Assembly (NCBI GenBank): GCA_017795105.1 | Contig: CP051247.1 | Span: 5,160,001-5,224,000, forward strand | Length of the DNA stretch: 64,000 bases | Origin: Planctomycetaceae bacterium | GTDB taxonomy: Bacteria; Planctomycetota; Planctomycetia; Planctomycetales; Planctomycetaceae | Reading direction: 5' to 3' | Notes under the pieces: model-generated | Databases searched by the model: none | What the model was told of the DNA's origin: nothing | The model's input: only the letters and a program-made list of their open reading frames with translations | Shown: piece by piece, positions 49,035-60,570 of the stretch | Position numbering within the stretch: the first letter of the stretch is position 1 | Layout: every line of letters starts with the position of its first letter | Program-made: the position numbers and the translations under genes

Positions 49035-50210
49035 TCAGCCCTGATGCGTCGGCGGCAGCGAGTTCACGATCTCGAGAATCTCTTCGGCCATGTCGTCCCA
49101 GCTTCGAACGGCTGTGTTTTCTGCACCGACCTGATAGCTTCCCAGAAGGACTTCGTCGATACCATCAACCAGTGCTCCGGTGTCTCCCGAAGGAACGAGC
49201 ACGGAATATTCTTCGCCGGCAATCTCCGCAATGCTCCCAACATCGGTGCTGACAAACGGCGTGCCGCACGCCAGCGACTCTCGCAGCACATTGGGCAAGC
49301 CTTCCGAATGACTGCAGAGGACCGTGGCATCAGCGGCCTGATACCAGGTCGGCAAATCGCGGTGGCCGACCGATCCGATTACGGAGACGATCGATTCGAG
49401 ATCCTTCTGGCGGATTTTCTGTTCGATCTCTGCACGCTGAGGCCCATCGCCGACAAGGCAGAGGACGAAATCGTCGCCCCGATTGGCTTTGATCTCAGCG
49501 GCGGCAAGCAGCATGTTCAGATTCTTGATCGGCACCATCCGACCGACCCAGACCAGAAGCGGTCGTTCGGGATCCATTCCGAGCCAGGCCCGGGCATTCT
49601 CTTTATCAGCCGGTCGAAAATGTTCGGTGTCGACGCCCTGATAGACTGGGAAGACCCGCGATTCGGGAGTCTCGAAACTCTCGACGACATCGGCCAGCCC
49701 CTGACTCACGGTCAGGACCGCATCCGATTCGTGCAGCACCTGCATGATCGGCTTCCGGCGGGAACGGTCCTGCGGAAGCACGAGAACGTCGGAGCCCCCA
49801 ATGATCACACCACAGGGCTTGTTGAGCTGTCGAGCCAGCTGCAAACCGGCGTCGCCATCGGGATGAGCCCAGTAGGAGAGGATGAAGTCAGGATTCCAGC
49901 CGGACATCGTCTCGGTCAACGCCTGTTGAATCGACTTCCAGAAGAAGTGGCCATATTGAGAACGCAGGATCTTCGGCGGATACCAGTAGGTTGGATACTG
50001 GACCGGAAGCTGATGATTCGTCAGCCCCTCGGTCGGCTCGACCTGGTTGTTCCGCATCTTTCGGGACAGCATTTCCGGCCAGGCCTGCGGAGCAATCACG
50101 CGAACGTCAACGCCAGCTCGTTTGAGGGCGCAACAGGTTTCGTAGTTGAACGTTCCTCGCGAAGGGTTCTGCGCGTCGGGAAAGATCGAACTCAGAAACA
50201 GAATGTTCAT
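49035..50210 (-). CDS. Glycosyltransferase family 4 protein
   Basis: 391 residues from the Met at 50210 ([11 protein letters not shown], the standard start of the family; an upstream ATG at 50249 adds 13). The N-terminal domain has [19 protein letters not shown]. The C-terminal domain has [16 protein letters not shown] and [20 protein letters not shown], with the E-x7-E pair that binds the donor sugar. It is the second GT4 of the cluster. No clear Shine-Dalgarno sequence precedes the start. Confidence 0.9.
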   Translation of the reverse strand: MNILFLSSIFPDAQNPSRGTFNYETCCALKRAGVDVRVIAPQAWPEMLSRKMRNNQVEPTEGLTNHQLPVQYPTYWYPPKILRSQYGHFFWKSIQQALTETMSGWNPDFILSYWAHPDGDAGLQLARQLNKPCGVIIGGSDVLVLPQDRSRRKPIMQVLHESDAVLTVSQGLADVVESFETPESRVFPVYQGVDTEHFRPADKENARAWLGMDPERPLLVWVGRMVPIKNLNMLLAAAEIKANRGDDFVLCLVGDGPQRAEIEQKIRQKDLESIVSVIGSVGHRDLPTWYQAADATVLCSHSEGLPNVLRESLACGTPFVSTDVGSIAEIAGEEYSVLVPSGDTGALVDGIDEVLLGSYQVGAENTAVRSWDDMAEEILEIVNSLPPTHQG

Positions 50211-50396
50211 CAGCGGGCCCGCACTTTCAGGTCTGAAGGTCAACTTCACCGCGTGCCGCCAGCCGGGAGATGGATTCCGACGACGACTCCAATACTAGAG
50301 CAAATTCACGATTTCACTGAAGGCGTTTGCAGGAGCAAACGTAAGTATTACAGCCTGCAGACGTCCATGCGACTGCAGCGGCAGCATGAAGGTGCT

Positions 50397-51557
50397 CTAA
50401 ACTTTTCCCCACGATTCCGACATTAAACTGCGATACAGCGACTCGTACTCTCGGATCATCCGGTCGATATGAAACTTCTGTTCCACCTGATGCCGGGCGA
50501 CCGTTCCCATACTCTGCCAGGTATCGCGACGTTCGAGATGACCACAGATGGCTTCGGCCAGTTGTTCAGGCTCACCGGGGGGAACGAGATACCCGGTCAC
50601 ATCCGGGGTCACAATTTCGGGATTGCCGCCGACCGAAGTGGTAATGATCGGCAATCCGACCGCCATCGCTTCCAGCAGAGTCAGCGAGATTCCCTCTGTC
50701 GAAGAGGAGGAAACAAACATGGCCGACTTCGCCAGCAGTTCCGGAATGTCCGATCGTTCGCCGAGGAAGGTCACGATGCCGCCGAGGTTCAGTTCGGCTG
50801 CCAGCTTCTCCAGAGATTCCCTTTCTTTGCCATCGCCAACGAGCGTCAAGCGGAAGTCAGGATGACGGTCCGCGACCATTCGAGTCGCCTTGAGCAGAGT
50901 CGAAAAATCTTTCTCCGGGCTCAGGCGGGCCACACTAATGGCATGCGGCTGTTCCACCGGACCGGAGTACGCGAACCGATTGACGTCGATCCCGTTCCAC
51001 AGCGGTTCAATCTTTCCTTTGCTGAGCCGATCCTGGCCACGACAGATCCGTGCCGAGTCTTCCGAAACCGCCAGCACGCGATCGGCCAGACGATTCGCCA
51101 TAAGAAAATGCAGCCGCTGCTTCCAGTGACTGCCGCACCCGCGACCATGCTGTGTATTGATCGCCACCGGAATCCCGGCCGCCCGCGCGGCCGGCGTCGC
51201 GTAGAAATGAGCGTACGTGTTGTGCGAATGGACGACATCGATCCCATTGTCGATGAACAGTCGTCGCAGCGCGGACCATTTCGCGAAGCGACCAGTCAGC
51301 TGATCTTTCAGCGAGATCACTTTGCAGCCGAGTTCTTCGATTTCGACGGCCGGCTGGCCGATGTCTCCGAGAGCCACGAAGATCGTCTCGAACTGCGTCT
51401 GATTGCGACGCCGCGCGAATTCGACGAGCAGTCGTTCGAGACCTCCGGTGCTCAGACACATGCTCACATGACAGACGCGGATGCGGGATCCGTCGGTCGA
51501 GTTCAAGCCGGTCGTTCGCGGAGTATCGGTTGCAGGCATGGCGACGCTCTTAGTCAT
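50397..51557 (-). CDS. Glycosyltransferase family 4 protein
   Basis: A 386-residue GT-B enzyme: [18 protein letters not shown] in the first domain, [18 protein letters not shown] and [20 protein letters not shown] in the second, with the E-x7-E motif intact. The stop of the acyltransferase gene at 51550 lies inside its start (8-bp overlap), so the two are translated together. It belongs to the exopolysaccharide cluster and probably adds one of the repeating sugars. Confidence 0.92.
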   Translation of the reverse strand: MTKSVAMPATDTPRTTGLNSTDGSRIRVCHVSMCLSTGGLERLLVEFARRRNQTQFETIFVALGDIGQPAVEIEELGCKVISLKDQLTGRFAKWSALRRLFIDNGIDVVHSHNTYAHFYATPAARAAGIPVAINTQHGRGCGSHWKQRLHFLMANRLADRVLAVSEDSARICRGQDRLSKGKIEPLWNGIDVNRFAYSGPVEQPHAISVARLSPEKDFSTLLKATRMVADRHPDFRLTLVGDGKERESLEKLAAELNLGGIVTFLGERSDIPELLAKSAMFVSSSSTEGISLTLLEAMAVGLPIITTSVGGNPEIVTPDVTGYLVPPGEPEQLAEAICGHLERRDTWQSMGTVARHQVEQKFHIDRMIREYESLYRSLMSESWGKV

Positions 51558-52773
51558 TCTGATCTACTTTCGGTGAGCGTTTCACGAGTTGCTTTAGCTG
51601 TCGCAGCTGATCGCGAACGGTGAAGGCGAGTCGCTTTCGTTCGCAGGTGATCCACTGAAGTTGATTCGACGACTTGCCGAGGTTCTCTTTGTGGCGTTTG
51701 TCTCCGACGAGAAAGTCATAGGCATCGTAGCCGCGCACGAGTGCTTCGTTCATGCACAGATAATGAGACACAAGACCGGGACTGGAGACCTGATCGAATG
51801 AGGCAAATCCAGAGACGTAGTCGAGCAGTCTGTTGCGATCATTCAGCAGATAGAGGCAACCGATCGTCTCTCCGGCTGAGCGGATTCGTGTCAGCACGAC
51901 CGAACGCTGTTTGAATCCCTGCTCAATCAACTGCCGCTGGAATTGATCAAACCGTGGGCTGGCAAACGCACCCGGTTCGCCAACCGCCTGCCAGCGTGCC
52001 TGATGCAGTTCGACCAGTTCGCGGTAAATGTCGCGGGCCTGATCGAGCGATTCGGCCCATTCGACCTCGATGGGCTGAAGTTGCTTCACGCGGCGTTTGA
52101 GGTTGGAACGCGTGCTCCGGCCGAGCTGTTCAAGAACTTCGGCTCCGCTTTCACGGCACGCCTGCAGGTCGAAGTACCGCGACTCACGAGAGCGAATGGA
52201 GGCGTCTTTTGTTCGGTTGTCAGCTGGCAGGATCAGATCCTGGTTATTCGATTCATTCACGCCATTGAGAACGAACTGGTCCCAGTCCGTTCGCGAAGCC
52301 AGCAGTTGATGGAGTGCGGAAAGGAACGGCTGCCGATAGTCGGGCTCGGCAAGAAGTTCGTTGTACTCGACGCAGACACTGTGACCGTGCGGCTCGCCAG
52401 CCGTGCCGAGATAGAGACTGCGAATCGGGAACACTCCCAGCAGCTTACCGCGAACTTCACTGAGCAGACAAAGAGCGCGAACGGTTCCTCCGACCGTCCC
52501 CACGGCAAAGATCGGCCGAACCACGTTGCTGTAATTGGCCAGCCAGGTCGAAGTCCACAACCACGAACAGGTCAGCGGAACATCGGAAATTCGGAGTTCG
52601 AGATCTTCCCAGGCGGCTTTGACCTGCGTGTATTCTTCCATCGAGTAAAACGAGACGGTCATCGCGGACTCGTTCGAGTCGCCGCGCGGAAGGTTGTCTC
52701 GAAGGTGTGAAGTTGCGACCGTCGTGGCGGTCGACTGTGTCGTAGTGTCGATCATCAAACGGTTTCCCTTCAT
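51550..52773 (-). CDS. FemAB/GNAT-type acyltransferase of the exopolysaccharide cluster
   Basis: A 407-residue protein of the Acetyltransf_6 (BcsL/CelD) type: the first half has [16 protein letters not shown], the second [16 protein letters not shown] and the [19 protein letters not shown] region, ending in [14 protein letters not shown]. Members work in the modification of extracellular polysaccharides. Its stop overlaps the start of the GT4 gene (51550-51557), and its start overlaps the stop of the flippase gene (ATGA at 52770-52773). Four adjacent genes so linked make a co-translated block. Confidence 0.85.
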   Translation of the reverse strand: MKGNRLMIDTTTQSTATTVATSHLRDNLPRGDSNESAMTVSFYSMEEYTQVKAAWEDLELRISDVPLTCSWLWTSTWLANYSNVVRPIFAVGTVGGTVRALCLLSEVRGKLLGVFPIRSLYLGTAGEPHGHSVCVEYNELLAEPDYRQPFLSALHQLLASRTDWDQFVLNGVNESNNQDLILPADNRTKDASIRSRESRYFDLQACRESGAEVLEQLGRSTRSNLKRRVKQLQPIEVEWAESLDQARDIYRELVELHQARWQAVGEPGAFASPRFDQFQRQLIEQGFKQRSVVLTRIRSAGETIGCLYLLNDRNRLLDYVSGFASFDQVSSPGLVSHYLCMNEALVRGYDAYDFLVGDKRHKENLGKSSNQLQWITCERKRLAFTVRDQLRQLKQLVKRSPKVDQND

Positions 52774-54269
52774 TGGTTCAACAAAGTCGGAGCCGGTTCG
52801 GGCAGGTCGTCAGAAAGCTTCAATCGTTCGGCAGCAGCCAGGCCAGCCAGCAGCACAACCAGCGCTCCAGCGAGGATGCCGAAGACATGCAGCCACGTGG
52901 CCTGAGGGTGCAGTCCGTCGATCAGCATCGAGTAAGTCAGAATCATGCTCAACGGCAGCAGTTGTGGAACGATGCCCCGTCGCAGGATCTGTCGCACGGT
53001 GAGCCCCAATTGCCGGGCCCCCATGGGCAGCAGGATGCCCCCTTCGAAGACCACGAGCGGAACGAGCGTCCCGATTGCGACGCCGTAAACGCCCAGCCAG
53101 GGAAGCAGTGCGAGAGAAAGGCACAGGTTCGTGACCGCTTCTGCCAGGAACAGGAGAGCCGGCAAACGAACAAATCCCGTACCTGTCAGAACATGACGAA
53201 TGAGTTGTGTTGGCAGAGCGATCAATTGTCCCGCCAGGAGAATGAGAAGCAGCCAGCTGCTTTTCAGATAGCCGGTGCCGATCCAGACTTCGATCAGCAG
53301 ATGGCTGAAGTAATACACGCCGATCAATGCCGACGCCGTCAGCACGAACGCCAAACCAAAGCCGCGACAGACCAGCGACTGGAGTTCTTCATCCTGACTG
53401 GTCGAGTGCAGTTGACCTGCTCGTGGCATGAAGACATAGCCAACCTGGATTACCGGAGCGCGAATCATCTCGCAGACGCGTGAGGCGATGTAGTACGGCA
53501 CCACAGCCAGCGGCCCCAGCAGAAAACCGATGACGATCGTGTCGGTCATGTAGATTAGATGTTCGGCGATCAACGACAGGAAGGTGAACATGCTGAAGGA
53601 GAGACAGCGCCGGTAAACACGTCGCCGCAGGTGTCGGAAACGGAATTGCAGCGTCGGGACGAAGCGAAACGCGCAGATGCAGGTCGCGGCGTTTTCTGCG
53701 ACCGTTACTGCGAGGAAGATCAGAGCGAGCGTCAGCAGATTCGGCTGGACGTGCAGAAACACGAGCGTCAGCACGAGCCGAAGAATGTTAATCGAGATCA
53801 CAATCGAACGCTCAACGTCGAATCGCTGAATCCCCATCAGAATCCCGCCGAAGGAGCTGCCGCCAATCGAGATGGCTGCGTTCATCGCGAGAATCAGAAT
53901 CGTCCAGCGGATCTCGCTCAGAGCATGTCCGGGCCAGTCGTTGATGTACGGAGCTGCGATCGCCAGACCGACTCCGAGCAGAAACGCAATGCAGCCCGAG
54001 ATTAGATAAATCGACGTGATACAGCTGAAGGTTCGGTTAAGCTCAATCCACTTCTCTTCGGTGTGGTACTTCGACGTGAACCGTGAGATTGCCTCACCGA
54101 AGCCGAAGTACAGCAGACCCGCGTGTCCCGCGATCGAGTTCAGGAGCAGCCACGTTCCGTACGTACTGTCCCCAACGGTGTGCAGGATATACGGCATCAA
54201 AAGGAAGCCGATTCCCAGCGTCACCGCGTGTGCGAGCCAGCTGATTAGAACATTGACTTTGACCGACAT
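52770..54269 (-). CDS. Wzx-type polysaccharide flippase
   Basis: A 499-residue membrane protein with about twelve to fourteen hydrophobic segments, starting with [20 protein letters not shown] and followed by [20 protein letters not shown], the usual beginning of MATE/Wzx-like lipopolysaccharide flippases. It should move lipid-linked sugar repeats across the inner membrane. Its ATGA overlap with the acyltransferase gene fixes it in the cluster. The carried glycan is unknown. Confidence 0.9.
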   Translation of the reverse strand: MSVKVNVLISWLAHAVTLGIGFLLMPYILHTVGDSTYGTWLLLNSIAGHAGLLYFGFGEAISRFTSKYHTEEKWIELNRTFSCITSIYLISGCIAFLLGVGLAIAAPYINDWPGHALSEIRWTILILAMNAAISIGGSSFGGILMGIQRFDVERSIVISINILRLVLTLVFLHVQPNLLTLALIFLAVTVAENAATCICAFRFVPTLQFRFRHLRRRVYRRCLSFSMFTFLSLIAEHLIYMTDTIVIGFLLGPLAVVPYYIASRVCEMIRAPVIQVGYVFMPRAGQLHSTSQDEELQSLVCRGFGLAFVLTASALIGVYYFSHLLIEVWIGTGYLKSSWLLLILLAGQLIALPTQLIRHVLTGTGFVRLPALLFLAEAVTNLCLSLALLPWLGVYGVAIGTLVPLVVFEGGILLPMGARQLGLTVRQILRRGIVPQLLPLSMILTYSMLIDGLHPQATWLHVFGILAGALVVLLAGLAAAERLKLSDDLPEPAPTLLNQ

Positions 54270-54296
54270 CGAAGAGTGTCTTTTTCAGTTCTCGAC

Positions 54297-55625
54297 TTAG
54301 AAACGGGCGAAGATTTTGGTGGCGGTAAACATGGCGACAAACACCAGCATGCTGCTGGCCAGCCAGCGCTTGGCCAGCGGGTAATCGAGTCGCAACACGG
54401 GACGTCTCGGGTAGAGATGAATCCCGGTGATATTCAGATACGCGGCTGCCATACCGATAATCGTGTAGGTTGGCGTCGGGTAGCAGCGGGACAGCGAGAG
54501 GAACCCGGCTGCCCAGGCGGCGATGATGGCGGCAACGAAGGGCTGGAAGTATTTCAGGTCGGCGTCGTAAACGGTTTCATCATCCCGTTTGAGTCGATAG
54601 AGACCGTAGGCGGCAAAGAACAGGCAGCCGACGAACATCGACCCGCCGAACAAACCGAGTTCAACAAAAGAATGCACGTAGGAGTTGTGAGCGACGTAGT
54701 CGGTCAGTCCTTCATACATTCCCTGCCCGATGCCGAAGAGGATTTTCGGAGACTGAATCGCCTGGAACCCTTCAGCCCACAAGCGAATTCGCTGCTGCCC
54801 GGTTCCGCCGGAAAGATCGAAGTTGGCCATTCGCCCCAGCATCAGCGGGGCGGCTGCGACGCCACAGCAGATGGCGGTAATTGCAAATGCTCGTCCCCGT
54901 TTCATCGTGAGGTAGGCCATGATGCCTGCCGCAGCGGCAATCAATCCGCCTCGGGAATGTGTATCGTGAATCGCGAGCAGCAAGAGCGGAAACGCCGCCA
55001 GCCAGAGCAGACGCGCCCAGCCCCAGTGCCGATCCATCAACTGAGACATGCAGAGGAATCCGGTCGTGATGATCAGCAGCGACATATCATTCGGATCGTG
55101 AAACATGCCCAGTCCGCAAAGGCGAATCAGAAATTGATCCTGCCCGGACGGGGAGTAGCCGATCCGCTCTTTGATATGCGTGAGCGATTCGATCTTGATC
55201 AGGTCGTGATAGTCGGCATCGGCGATCCCAATGCTGATCAGGCCGCAGATCGCGAGTGTCATCAGAAAGGCGCGGAAGCGCCGGGTGGAATCAACCACTG
55301 CGACGAGCACAAGATAGTACACGACCGTCTTGAGCATCATCACCGTCCCCTGGATGGCTCCACCCAGGTAGCCGTTGGCCAGATGCGAAAGAGGCACCGC
55401 AACCAGGACGCCGAGGACGCAGAGCGTAATCGGCTGCGCCAGCAGGCATCGAGCTTTCACGTGATGCTGGATCTGCTTGTAGCTCAGCAGGCCAGCCGTC
55501 AGAATGAGAAGTTCATAGACCTGAAACCCTTCCAGCTCGGGCAGCACTTCCCACGGGCGCACGAAGATCGTTGCGTTCGCAAGCACGAACAGAACAAACC
55601 CGATCTGGGATGGCGTGACGTTCAT
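54297..55625 (-). CDS. O-antigen ligase/polymerase (Wzy-like) membrane protein
   Basis: 442 residues from ATG 55625 ([20 protein letters not shown]); the frame is open further upstream to 55844 but that part is not protein-like. It has about ten to twelve membrane segments and a large outer loop that includes [20 protein letters not shown] and [12 protein letters not shown], the signature of the O-antigen ligase/Wzy family (Wzy_C). It polymerises or ligates repeat units delivered by the flippase encoded 27 bp downstream. It is the first gene of the cluster on the minus strand. Confidence 0.87.
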   Translation of the reverse strand: MNVTPSQIGFVLFVLANATIFVRPWEVLPELEGFQVYELLILTAGLLSYKQIQHHVKARCLLAQPITLCVLGVLVAVPLSHLANGYLGGAIQGTVMMLKTVVYYLVLVAVVDSTRRFRAFLMTLAICGLISIGIADADYHDLIKIESLTHIKERIGYSPSGQDQFLIRLCGLGMFHDPNDMSLLIITTGFLCMSQLMDRHWGWARLLWLAAFPLLLLAIHDTHSRGGLIAAAAGIMAYLTMKRGRAFAITAICCGVAAAPLMLGRMANFDLSGGTGQQRIRLWAEGFQAIQSPKILFGIGQGMYEGLTDYVAHNSYVHSFVELGLFGGSMFVGCLFFAAYGLYRLKRDDETVYDADLKYFQPFVAAIIAAWAAGFLSLSRCYPTPTYTIIGMAAAYLNITGIHLYPRRPVLRLDYPLAKRWLASSMLVFVAMFTATKIFARF

Positions 55626-55882
55626 GAAGTCGGTCGATCTGGAGTTTCCTGGAACTGCCGGCAAGCATTGTGAATGGTCTGCTCGGTGCAGACTCTCGCC
55701 GCTGTGTCGAAGGAGACGTTCCCTTTTGGAAACATAGGTCACTAATCTCCACGTGGTGACGAAGTTTCCCGAGGCCTCGCTGAATTTCGTCAACGACGGA
55801 TGCGACCACGGTATCGTTGATGTCGATTGGGGCAGTTGAATCAATTACTCGGTTCCCACCGGAACGCGGAAAGGAAGAACGT

Positions 55883-56860
55883 ATGCTGGGACTGGTTTTG
55901 ACGGCTGAAGGCCTGACCGTGGAGAGGGATCTCCCTGAACCTCAGCCGCTCCCCCGCGAAGTCGTTCTCGACATTAAACTTGCTGGCGTCTGCGAAACGG
56001 ATCTGCAGCTGGCCCGCGGTTATATGGGGTTTGAAGGCATCCCCGGCCACGAGTTCGTCGGCATCCCTCAATCGGGACGCCTGAAGGGACGGCGCGTCGC
56101 TCCCGATATCAACTGCTGTCTGGCCGAGGACTGCGAATACTGTCCCGAGAATCGGCACCATTGTCCGAACCGCACCGTGATCGGAATCCTCGGTCGAAGC
56201 GGAGGCTTCGCCGAACGGGTCGCGGTACCCGAAGAGAACCTCTTTGAGATTCCCGACAGGATCCCGGATGAGCAGGCGGTCTTTATCGAGCCGCTCGCGG
56301 CCGCCTTCGAGATTCTGGAACAGATCGAGATCCCGCCGAAGACTCCGGTGACAGTTCTCGGCGATGGCCGACTTGGTTACCTCTGCGCTCAGGTGCTCGC
56401 CGCAGCCGGCGGAAACGTCACCGTGGTCGGCAAGCACGCCGGTAAGCTGGAACGATTCCGTGCGCGAGGGTTGGACACGATTGTCCTCGACGATCTTGTT
56501 CCCGAACGGAAGGCCGAAGTTGTGGTCGACTGCACAGGATCGGAATCGGGACTGGAGCTGGCCTTGAAGCTCGTTCGTCCCCGGGGAACAATTGTGATGA
56601 AGACGACAGTCGCCGGCCGATACGATCTCGACATGGCACAGATCGTTATCGATGAGTTGCGACTGGTCGGCTCGCGCTGCGGCCCCTTTCCCCGGGCTAT
56701 TGAAGCGTTGGCCAACCAGGAGATCGAAGTGGAATCGCTGATCACGGCACGATTCCCGCTGGAGCAGGCCGACCAGGCCCTGGAGACTGCAGCCGAGAAA
56801 GGTCAGCACAAAGTTCTAATTATCATGGACTCGAATACCGAAAGCAGTAGCACGCGATGA
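55883..56860 (+). CDS. Zinc-type alcohol dehydrogenase family (MDR) protein
   Basis: 325 residues from ATG 55883, preceded by AAGGAAG at good spacing. The catalytic zinc site has GVCETD and GHEFVG; the structural zinc loop has the cysteines in CEYCPENRHHCPN. The Rossmann part begins VTVLGDGRLGYLCAQVLAAAG. It is closest in layout to sorbitol/threonine/glucose dehydrogenases and would oxidise an alcohol with NAD(P)+. The stop overlaps the start of a DinB-family gene (ATGA at 56857-56860), so the two are coupled. The substrate is unknown. Confidence 0.9.
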   Translation: MLGLVLTAEGLTVERDLPEPQPLPREVVLDIKLAGVCETDLQLARGYMGFEGIPGHEFVGIPQSGRLKGRRVAPDINCCLAEDCEYCPENRHHCPNRTVIGILGRSGGFAERVAVPEENLFEIPDRIPDEQAVFIEPLAAAFEILEQIEIPPKTPVTVLGDGRLGYLCAQVLAAAGGNVTVVGKHAGKLERFRARGLDTIVLDDLVPERKAEVVVDCTGSESGLELALKLVRPRGTIVMKTTVAGRYDLDMAQIVIDELRLVGSRCGPFPRAIEALANQEIEVESLITARFPLEQADQALETAAEKGQHKVLIIMDSNTESSSTR

Positions 56861-57339
56861 AATACGCTCACCTTCTCGATGAATACGCCGCCGGCCCCGA
56901 TCAACTCGCCGAGATGATTGCCGACATGACGCCGGAACAGATCAACGCCCGGCCTGTTCCCGGGAAATGGTCGACGCGCGAGGTCGTCTGCCATCTGGCC
57001 GATTTCGAACCGATTTATGCCGACCGCATCAAGCGGGTGCTCGTTGAAGACAAACCGCTCCTCATGGGAGGTGACCCCGATACCTTCGCCGAAGGGCTCG
57101 GCTACGACGTGCGGAATCTGGATAACGAACTCGTACTGATGCGATCCGTCCGTCAGCAGGTCCGTGAGATTCTCAGCAGTGTTCCGGAAGAGGCATTCCA
57201 GCGGGTCGGCCAGCACTCGCGGGATGGCGAGATCAGCATCGAAGTCCTGCTGAAACGGATCACCGGTCACATCCCGCATCACGTCGCATTGATCGAGGAA
57301 AAGAAACGCGCCCTCGGCATCTACCCGCCGCAGCCGTAG
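56857..57339 (+). CDS. DinB-family protein
   Basis: A 160-residue four-helix protein of the DinB/YfiT type. The metal-binding His residues lie in CHLADFEP (about residue 47) and near the end in GHIPHHVALIEEKK. Members include bacillithiol S-transferases and other metal-dependent thiol enzymes; the exact activity here is not known. It is translated together with the dehydrogenase gene upstream. Confidence 0.85.
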   Translation: MKYAHLLDEYAAGPDQLAEMIADMTPEQINARPVPGKWSTREVVCHLADFEPIYADRIKRVLVEDKPLLMGGDPDTFAEGLGYDVRNLDNELVLMRSVRQQVREILSSVPEEAFQRVGQHSRDGEISIEVLLKRITGHIPHHVALIEEKKRALGIYPPQP

Positions 57340-57387
57340 TCATAAGCCCCAAACGACGCCACACCTAAGCAGCCCACACCGGGATGG

Positions 57388-57407
57388 CACAGAGATTCAT
57401 CTCTGTG
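57388..57407. repeat. Short perfect hairpin
   Basis: CACAGAGAT, two bases, ATCTCTGTG. It lies between two convergent genes and could aid termination, but no T tract follows. Confidence 0.3.
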
Positions 57408-57546
57408 TTGCAAAGCAACAAGCAGCTTGTCTTCAGCGTCTCTCCCACCTTGAACGGCGATGGTGGTTGCCACCCCTGTCGGTCGTACAGGAGCTCTCGG
57501 GCGAGATTATCGACGATTGCGGAATTTCTGCGAACCCTGAGCTCTG

Positions 57547-58953
57547 CTACGGCTGCAGAACGATCGACTCCCCTTCGAGCTGCTCGGGCTGAAGTTTGTC
57601 GCGGAGGTCGTCTGGCTCGAGTGCGATCAACGGGCTGATTTCGATTGTTGCGTTCTCATCGACGTTGTAACCGGCTTCACCCAGCCAGCGATGGGCGCGG
57701 GCGTTGAGGGCGGCCTTCGACGTCGCCGGAGAGTCGTCCCCCTCGGCGTTCTTTACCGGATTGAACTCTTCCTGACGCGAGGTCTCAATCACCAGCGGAT
57801 TCTTCGCCAGCGGAATCGAATCGAAAATGAATCGCTCGAACTTGTAGGCGTTTGGCGAGTCGGCTTCTTTCTGAGAGCCATCCGAAAGAACATGGCTGAC
57901 TTTCTTGTGAGCGATATGTACCGGCAGTCGAGTTTCCCCGGTCGCGAGTCGCTCCAGCAGATCACGGTTCATCACGTGAATTGCGATGTTGCCGGCCCAA
58001 TACTTGAGTCCACCCGTTTCATCGGTATCGCGGGACATCTCTTCCGACAGGTCGCTGTATTCAATGATCATCTGCGTGCCATTCACTTCCGCCAGCACGC
58101 CCACCTTTTCCCCCGCATTCCGCTTGGCGACAACTTTGGTCGAGATCTCGGCGTCGCGCTGCTTGTGAAATCCGAGCATGGCCGGATCACACATCTGCAC
58201 GCAGGGATTATCGACCTGATGGTAATACAGATACTCGATGCCGCGCCGCTGCATTTCTTCAAACAGCTTGGCACGATGCAGGGCATTGAGCAGCCCCCCG
58301 TGTCCATCGGGGCTCATTGCAATGGAATGCTTTTCGCTAAGCAGGATTTTCCCCTCCTGATCATCCACGGCTGGCATCGTCCCCTGCTTGAAGAGGAAGA
58401 CATCCTCTTCGGGGTAGCCAAACCAGTCGTTTTCTTTCAGGAAGTCGATTGTCTCCTGATGCGTCGCATCGCTCGTCATGATGAAGTACGGAATGCGAAC
58501 GCCGTGCTTGTTCGACAAGGCGACAAGCTGCTCGAAGAAGATCTGGAACAGGGTGCGATCCGTCACCGGGCCGACGGGAAACATCCCCTTCGGATGCGGG
58601 AATCCCAGACGGCTCCCCTGTCCGCCGGCAACGAGAATTGCTCCGACCTTTCCGGCGTCGAGCATTTCGTGACCCGTCTGGCGGGCTTCGGTCCAGGCCT
58701 GTTCTTCGCCCGCTTCGGGCAGACGAATCGCCTGCGTGAGCGGACTGATGGCGGCTGGATCGATCGACTTGTCGGAATCTTCATCAAAGGCCTGTGCGAT
58801 CAGCTTCTTGAACTCGTCGAGTTCAATGCTCGAACACTGCTCCTGCAAATGCTGGCGTTGCGAATCGTTTAGTTCTTCCCAATGCCGCAGCAGATGGTCC
58901 TGTCCATGTTTTTTCAGCTGATCGACGATTTGGGAATCACAGGAAACGGGCAT
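57547..58953 (-). CDS. UDP-sugar pyrophosphorylase (UDPGP family)
   Basis: A 468-residue protein. The nucleotide-binding block is [20 protein letters not shown] (residues about 106-125), followed by [19 protein letters not shown] and [21 protein letters not shown], the hallmark of the eukaryote-like UDPGP/UAP1 family. It makes UDP-glucose or UDP-GlcNAc from the sugar 1-phosphate and UTP, which would feed the glycosyltransferases in the window. Length is usual for the UAP1 group. Which sugar is used cannot be decided by eye. Confidence 0.9.
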   Translation of the reverse strand: MPVSCDSQIVDQLKKHGQDHLLRHWEELNDSQRQHLQEQCSSIELDEFKKLIAQAFDEDSDKSIDPAAISPLTQAIRLPEAGEEQAWTEARQTGHEMLDAGKVGAILVAGGQGSRLGFPHPKGMFPVGPVTDRTLFQIFFEQLVALSNKHGVRIPYFIMTSDATHQETIDFLKENDWFGYPEEDVFLFKQGTMPAVDDQEGKILLSEKHSIAMSPDGHGGLLNALHRAKLFEEMQRRGIEYLYYHQVDNPCVQMCDPAMLGFHKQRDAEISTKVVAKRNAGEKVGVLAEVNGTQMIIEYSDLSEEMSRDTDETGGLKYWAGNIAIHVMNRDLLERLATGETRLPVHIAHKKVSHVLSDGSQKEADSPNAYKFERFIFDSIPLAKNPLVIETSRQEEFNPVKNAEGDDSPATSKAALNARAHRWLGEAGYNVDENATIEISPLIALEPDDLRDKLQPEQLEGESIVLQP

Positions 58954-59136
58954 CGGCTCTTCTTTCTTTGGGACGATCTCAATGTTGCTGGTGAAGTCGA
59001 CGTACGGCCGGAAGGTTCGAGTCCGCTCAGATCACGCGGACGTTCTCACAGTGCTTCTGCCCGGCAGCCAGAGTCGCGAGACGGACTCCCGGCATCAATT
59101 CGGCATGCGTACCTATAAGGTAGTCGGCTCGAAGCA

Positions 59137-59508
59137 CTACGCAAGAGCATTTGCTCGGAGCCAAAGCATGAAGCTGTAGACGACGACGGCTCCCACAACG
59201 ATGGTGCCGAACAACAGCACCATGCGAGCCAGTCGAAGATTCTTCGTTGCAACAATCTGAGCGATCACGCAGACAACCGTGACCGATGCAAACTTGAATC
59301 CGACGAAGCCTTTCCGGCCCCAGCGATCAAGGAAGTATTTCGCAATCGGATTGGATTCGCGGAAGCCGTCGCCGGAGAGCAGAATCCACGTCATGAAGAT
59401 ATCGAGGGCGCTGACGAGGATGAAAATCGTCGTTTCCGACTCCAGCGGAAGTTGATTCCGAAAGAGTTTCTGGAACAGAGATTGATCAGAATTTCCAGAT
59501 TTCTTCAC
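59137..59508 (-). CDS. Small membrane protein (DUF5658-like)
   Basis: A 123-residue protein with a charged first 25 residues and three membrane segments (about 29-48, 70-87, 93-115). The motif ESNPIAKYFLDRWG between the first two resembles DUF5658-type proteins. Function unknown. It is 44 bp downstream of the zinc-ribbon gene in the same direction. Confidence 0.75.
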   Translation of the reverse strand: MKKSGNSDQSLFQKLFRNQLPLESETTIFILVSALDIFMTWILLSGDGFRESNPIAKYFLDRWGRKGFVGFKFASVTVVCVIAQIVATKNLRLARMVLLFGTIVVGAVVVYSFMLWLRANALA

Positions 59509-59552
59509 AACGGAATCCTGCAGGCTGATCCGGTGAAATTGAGCGGAATGCT

Positions 59553-60263
59553 TTAAGGTTCCTGACTCTCATCGATGTATAGCAAGGCTCCACAACTGCT
59601 GCAGAACAGAACAACGCCGCTCTTGATCTGAATTCGCTGCTGGGGGGTCAAGTTCACATAACAGTTTCCACAGGCTCCGTTGGAAACGGCCGACATGGCC
59701 TTCGCACCGCGACTGGCGACGAGACGGCGATACTGTTCCTTGGGCTCGCTTGGCAGCAGACGCTCGAGGCTGGCCAGGTGCTTCTCCAGTTTCTGAATCG
59801 TATCGTGAAGTTCGCGGGACTTGGTCTCAAACTGGGCGCGAAATGCGTCACGATCCTCTTTGGCCTTGGCGACGTTCTGCTCGTACTCCTCCTGACGGGC
59901 CGTCTCGGAGTCGATTCGCTCCATGATTTCGAGGATCTCGTCTTCGAGGACCGACATCGCCATCTCGTCGGCTCGAATCTGCTCTTTGAAGATATCGAAC
60001 TCACGATTGGAAGCGGCTGAGTTCAGTTTGACCTTGAGGTCGGTGATCTTTTTTTCCAGGGATTGAAGATCGAGAGATTTCTGATCGGCGAACATCTTCT
60101 GCCGTTTCAGCTCGGCATGATAATCTTCCAGCTCCTTTTCCCGTTTGCGGACGATTGATTCGCGGGCTTTGATCTGAACCGGGCCTCGTTCGAGCTGATG
60201 CCGTGCGTCCTCCAGTTGTTGATGCGTCTGGTGAAGTTCTTTCAGTGAATTGGTGGCAGGCAT
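59553..60263 (-). CDS. Coiled-coil protein with C4 zinc ribbon (CT398/DUF164-like)
   Basis: A 236-residue protein. Residues 5-180 form a long coiled coil (HQQLEDARHQLERG ... EDEILEIMERIDSE). The C-terminal zinc ribbon has Cys pairs in GNCYVNLTPQ and FCSSCGALLY. This is the C4-type zinc ribbon family seen in many bacteria, thought to act with nucleic acids or with sigma-54/flagellar factors in some species; its role is unproven. It shares direction with the small membrane protein gene that follows. Confidence 0.88.
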   Translation of the reverse strand: MPATNSLKELHQTHQQLEDARHQLERGPVQIKARESIVRKREKELEDYHAELKRQKMFADQKSLDLQSLEKKITDLKVKLNSAASNREFDIFKEQIRADEMAMSVLEDEILEIMERIDSETARQEEYEQNVAKAKEDRDAFRAQFETKSRELHDTIQKLEKHLASLERLLPSEPKEQYRRLVASRGAKAMSAVSNGACGNCYVNLTPQQRIQIKSGVVLFCSSCGALLYIDESQEP

Positions 60264-60570
60264 GCCGCGTTAACTCCGTTCCTCTGGCTGACGGACCGAT
60301 AGACAGGGATGCATGAAATGCGCGCTGGAAGCAGACTGTGGCAGCCAAAACAGCCTTGCGTGCATTGTATCGCGGGATTGAAGGCAGAGCCAACGCTACG
60401 GCTCAGCTCTGGGAAAACCGCTGCGGATCCGTGCAACGTTCGGCGGAATTCGAGGGCTTCTACGGTTCGAATGAAGCTGAGACTTCAGTTCATCTTGTCC
60501 CGTTCGGGCGTAACTGACAGAATACCGGGATCGCTCAACGCCGGAAAACTGTGCAAACTCGTAAGGATAG
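60264..60570. other. Divergent intergenic region
   Basis: 307 bp between the zinc-ribbon gene (minus) and the phosphoesterase gene (plus). It ends in AAGGA before the ATG at 60571. No clear promoter pair, hairpin or RNA gene was seen. Confidence 0.4.

Noticed and set aside
59012..59028. GGTTCGAGTCC, resembling a tRNA T-loop
   Set aside because: The flanking bases do not form a T stem, and no acceptor or anticodon arm fits around it.
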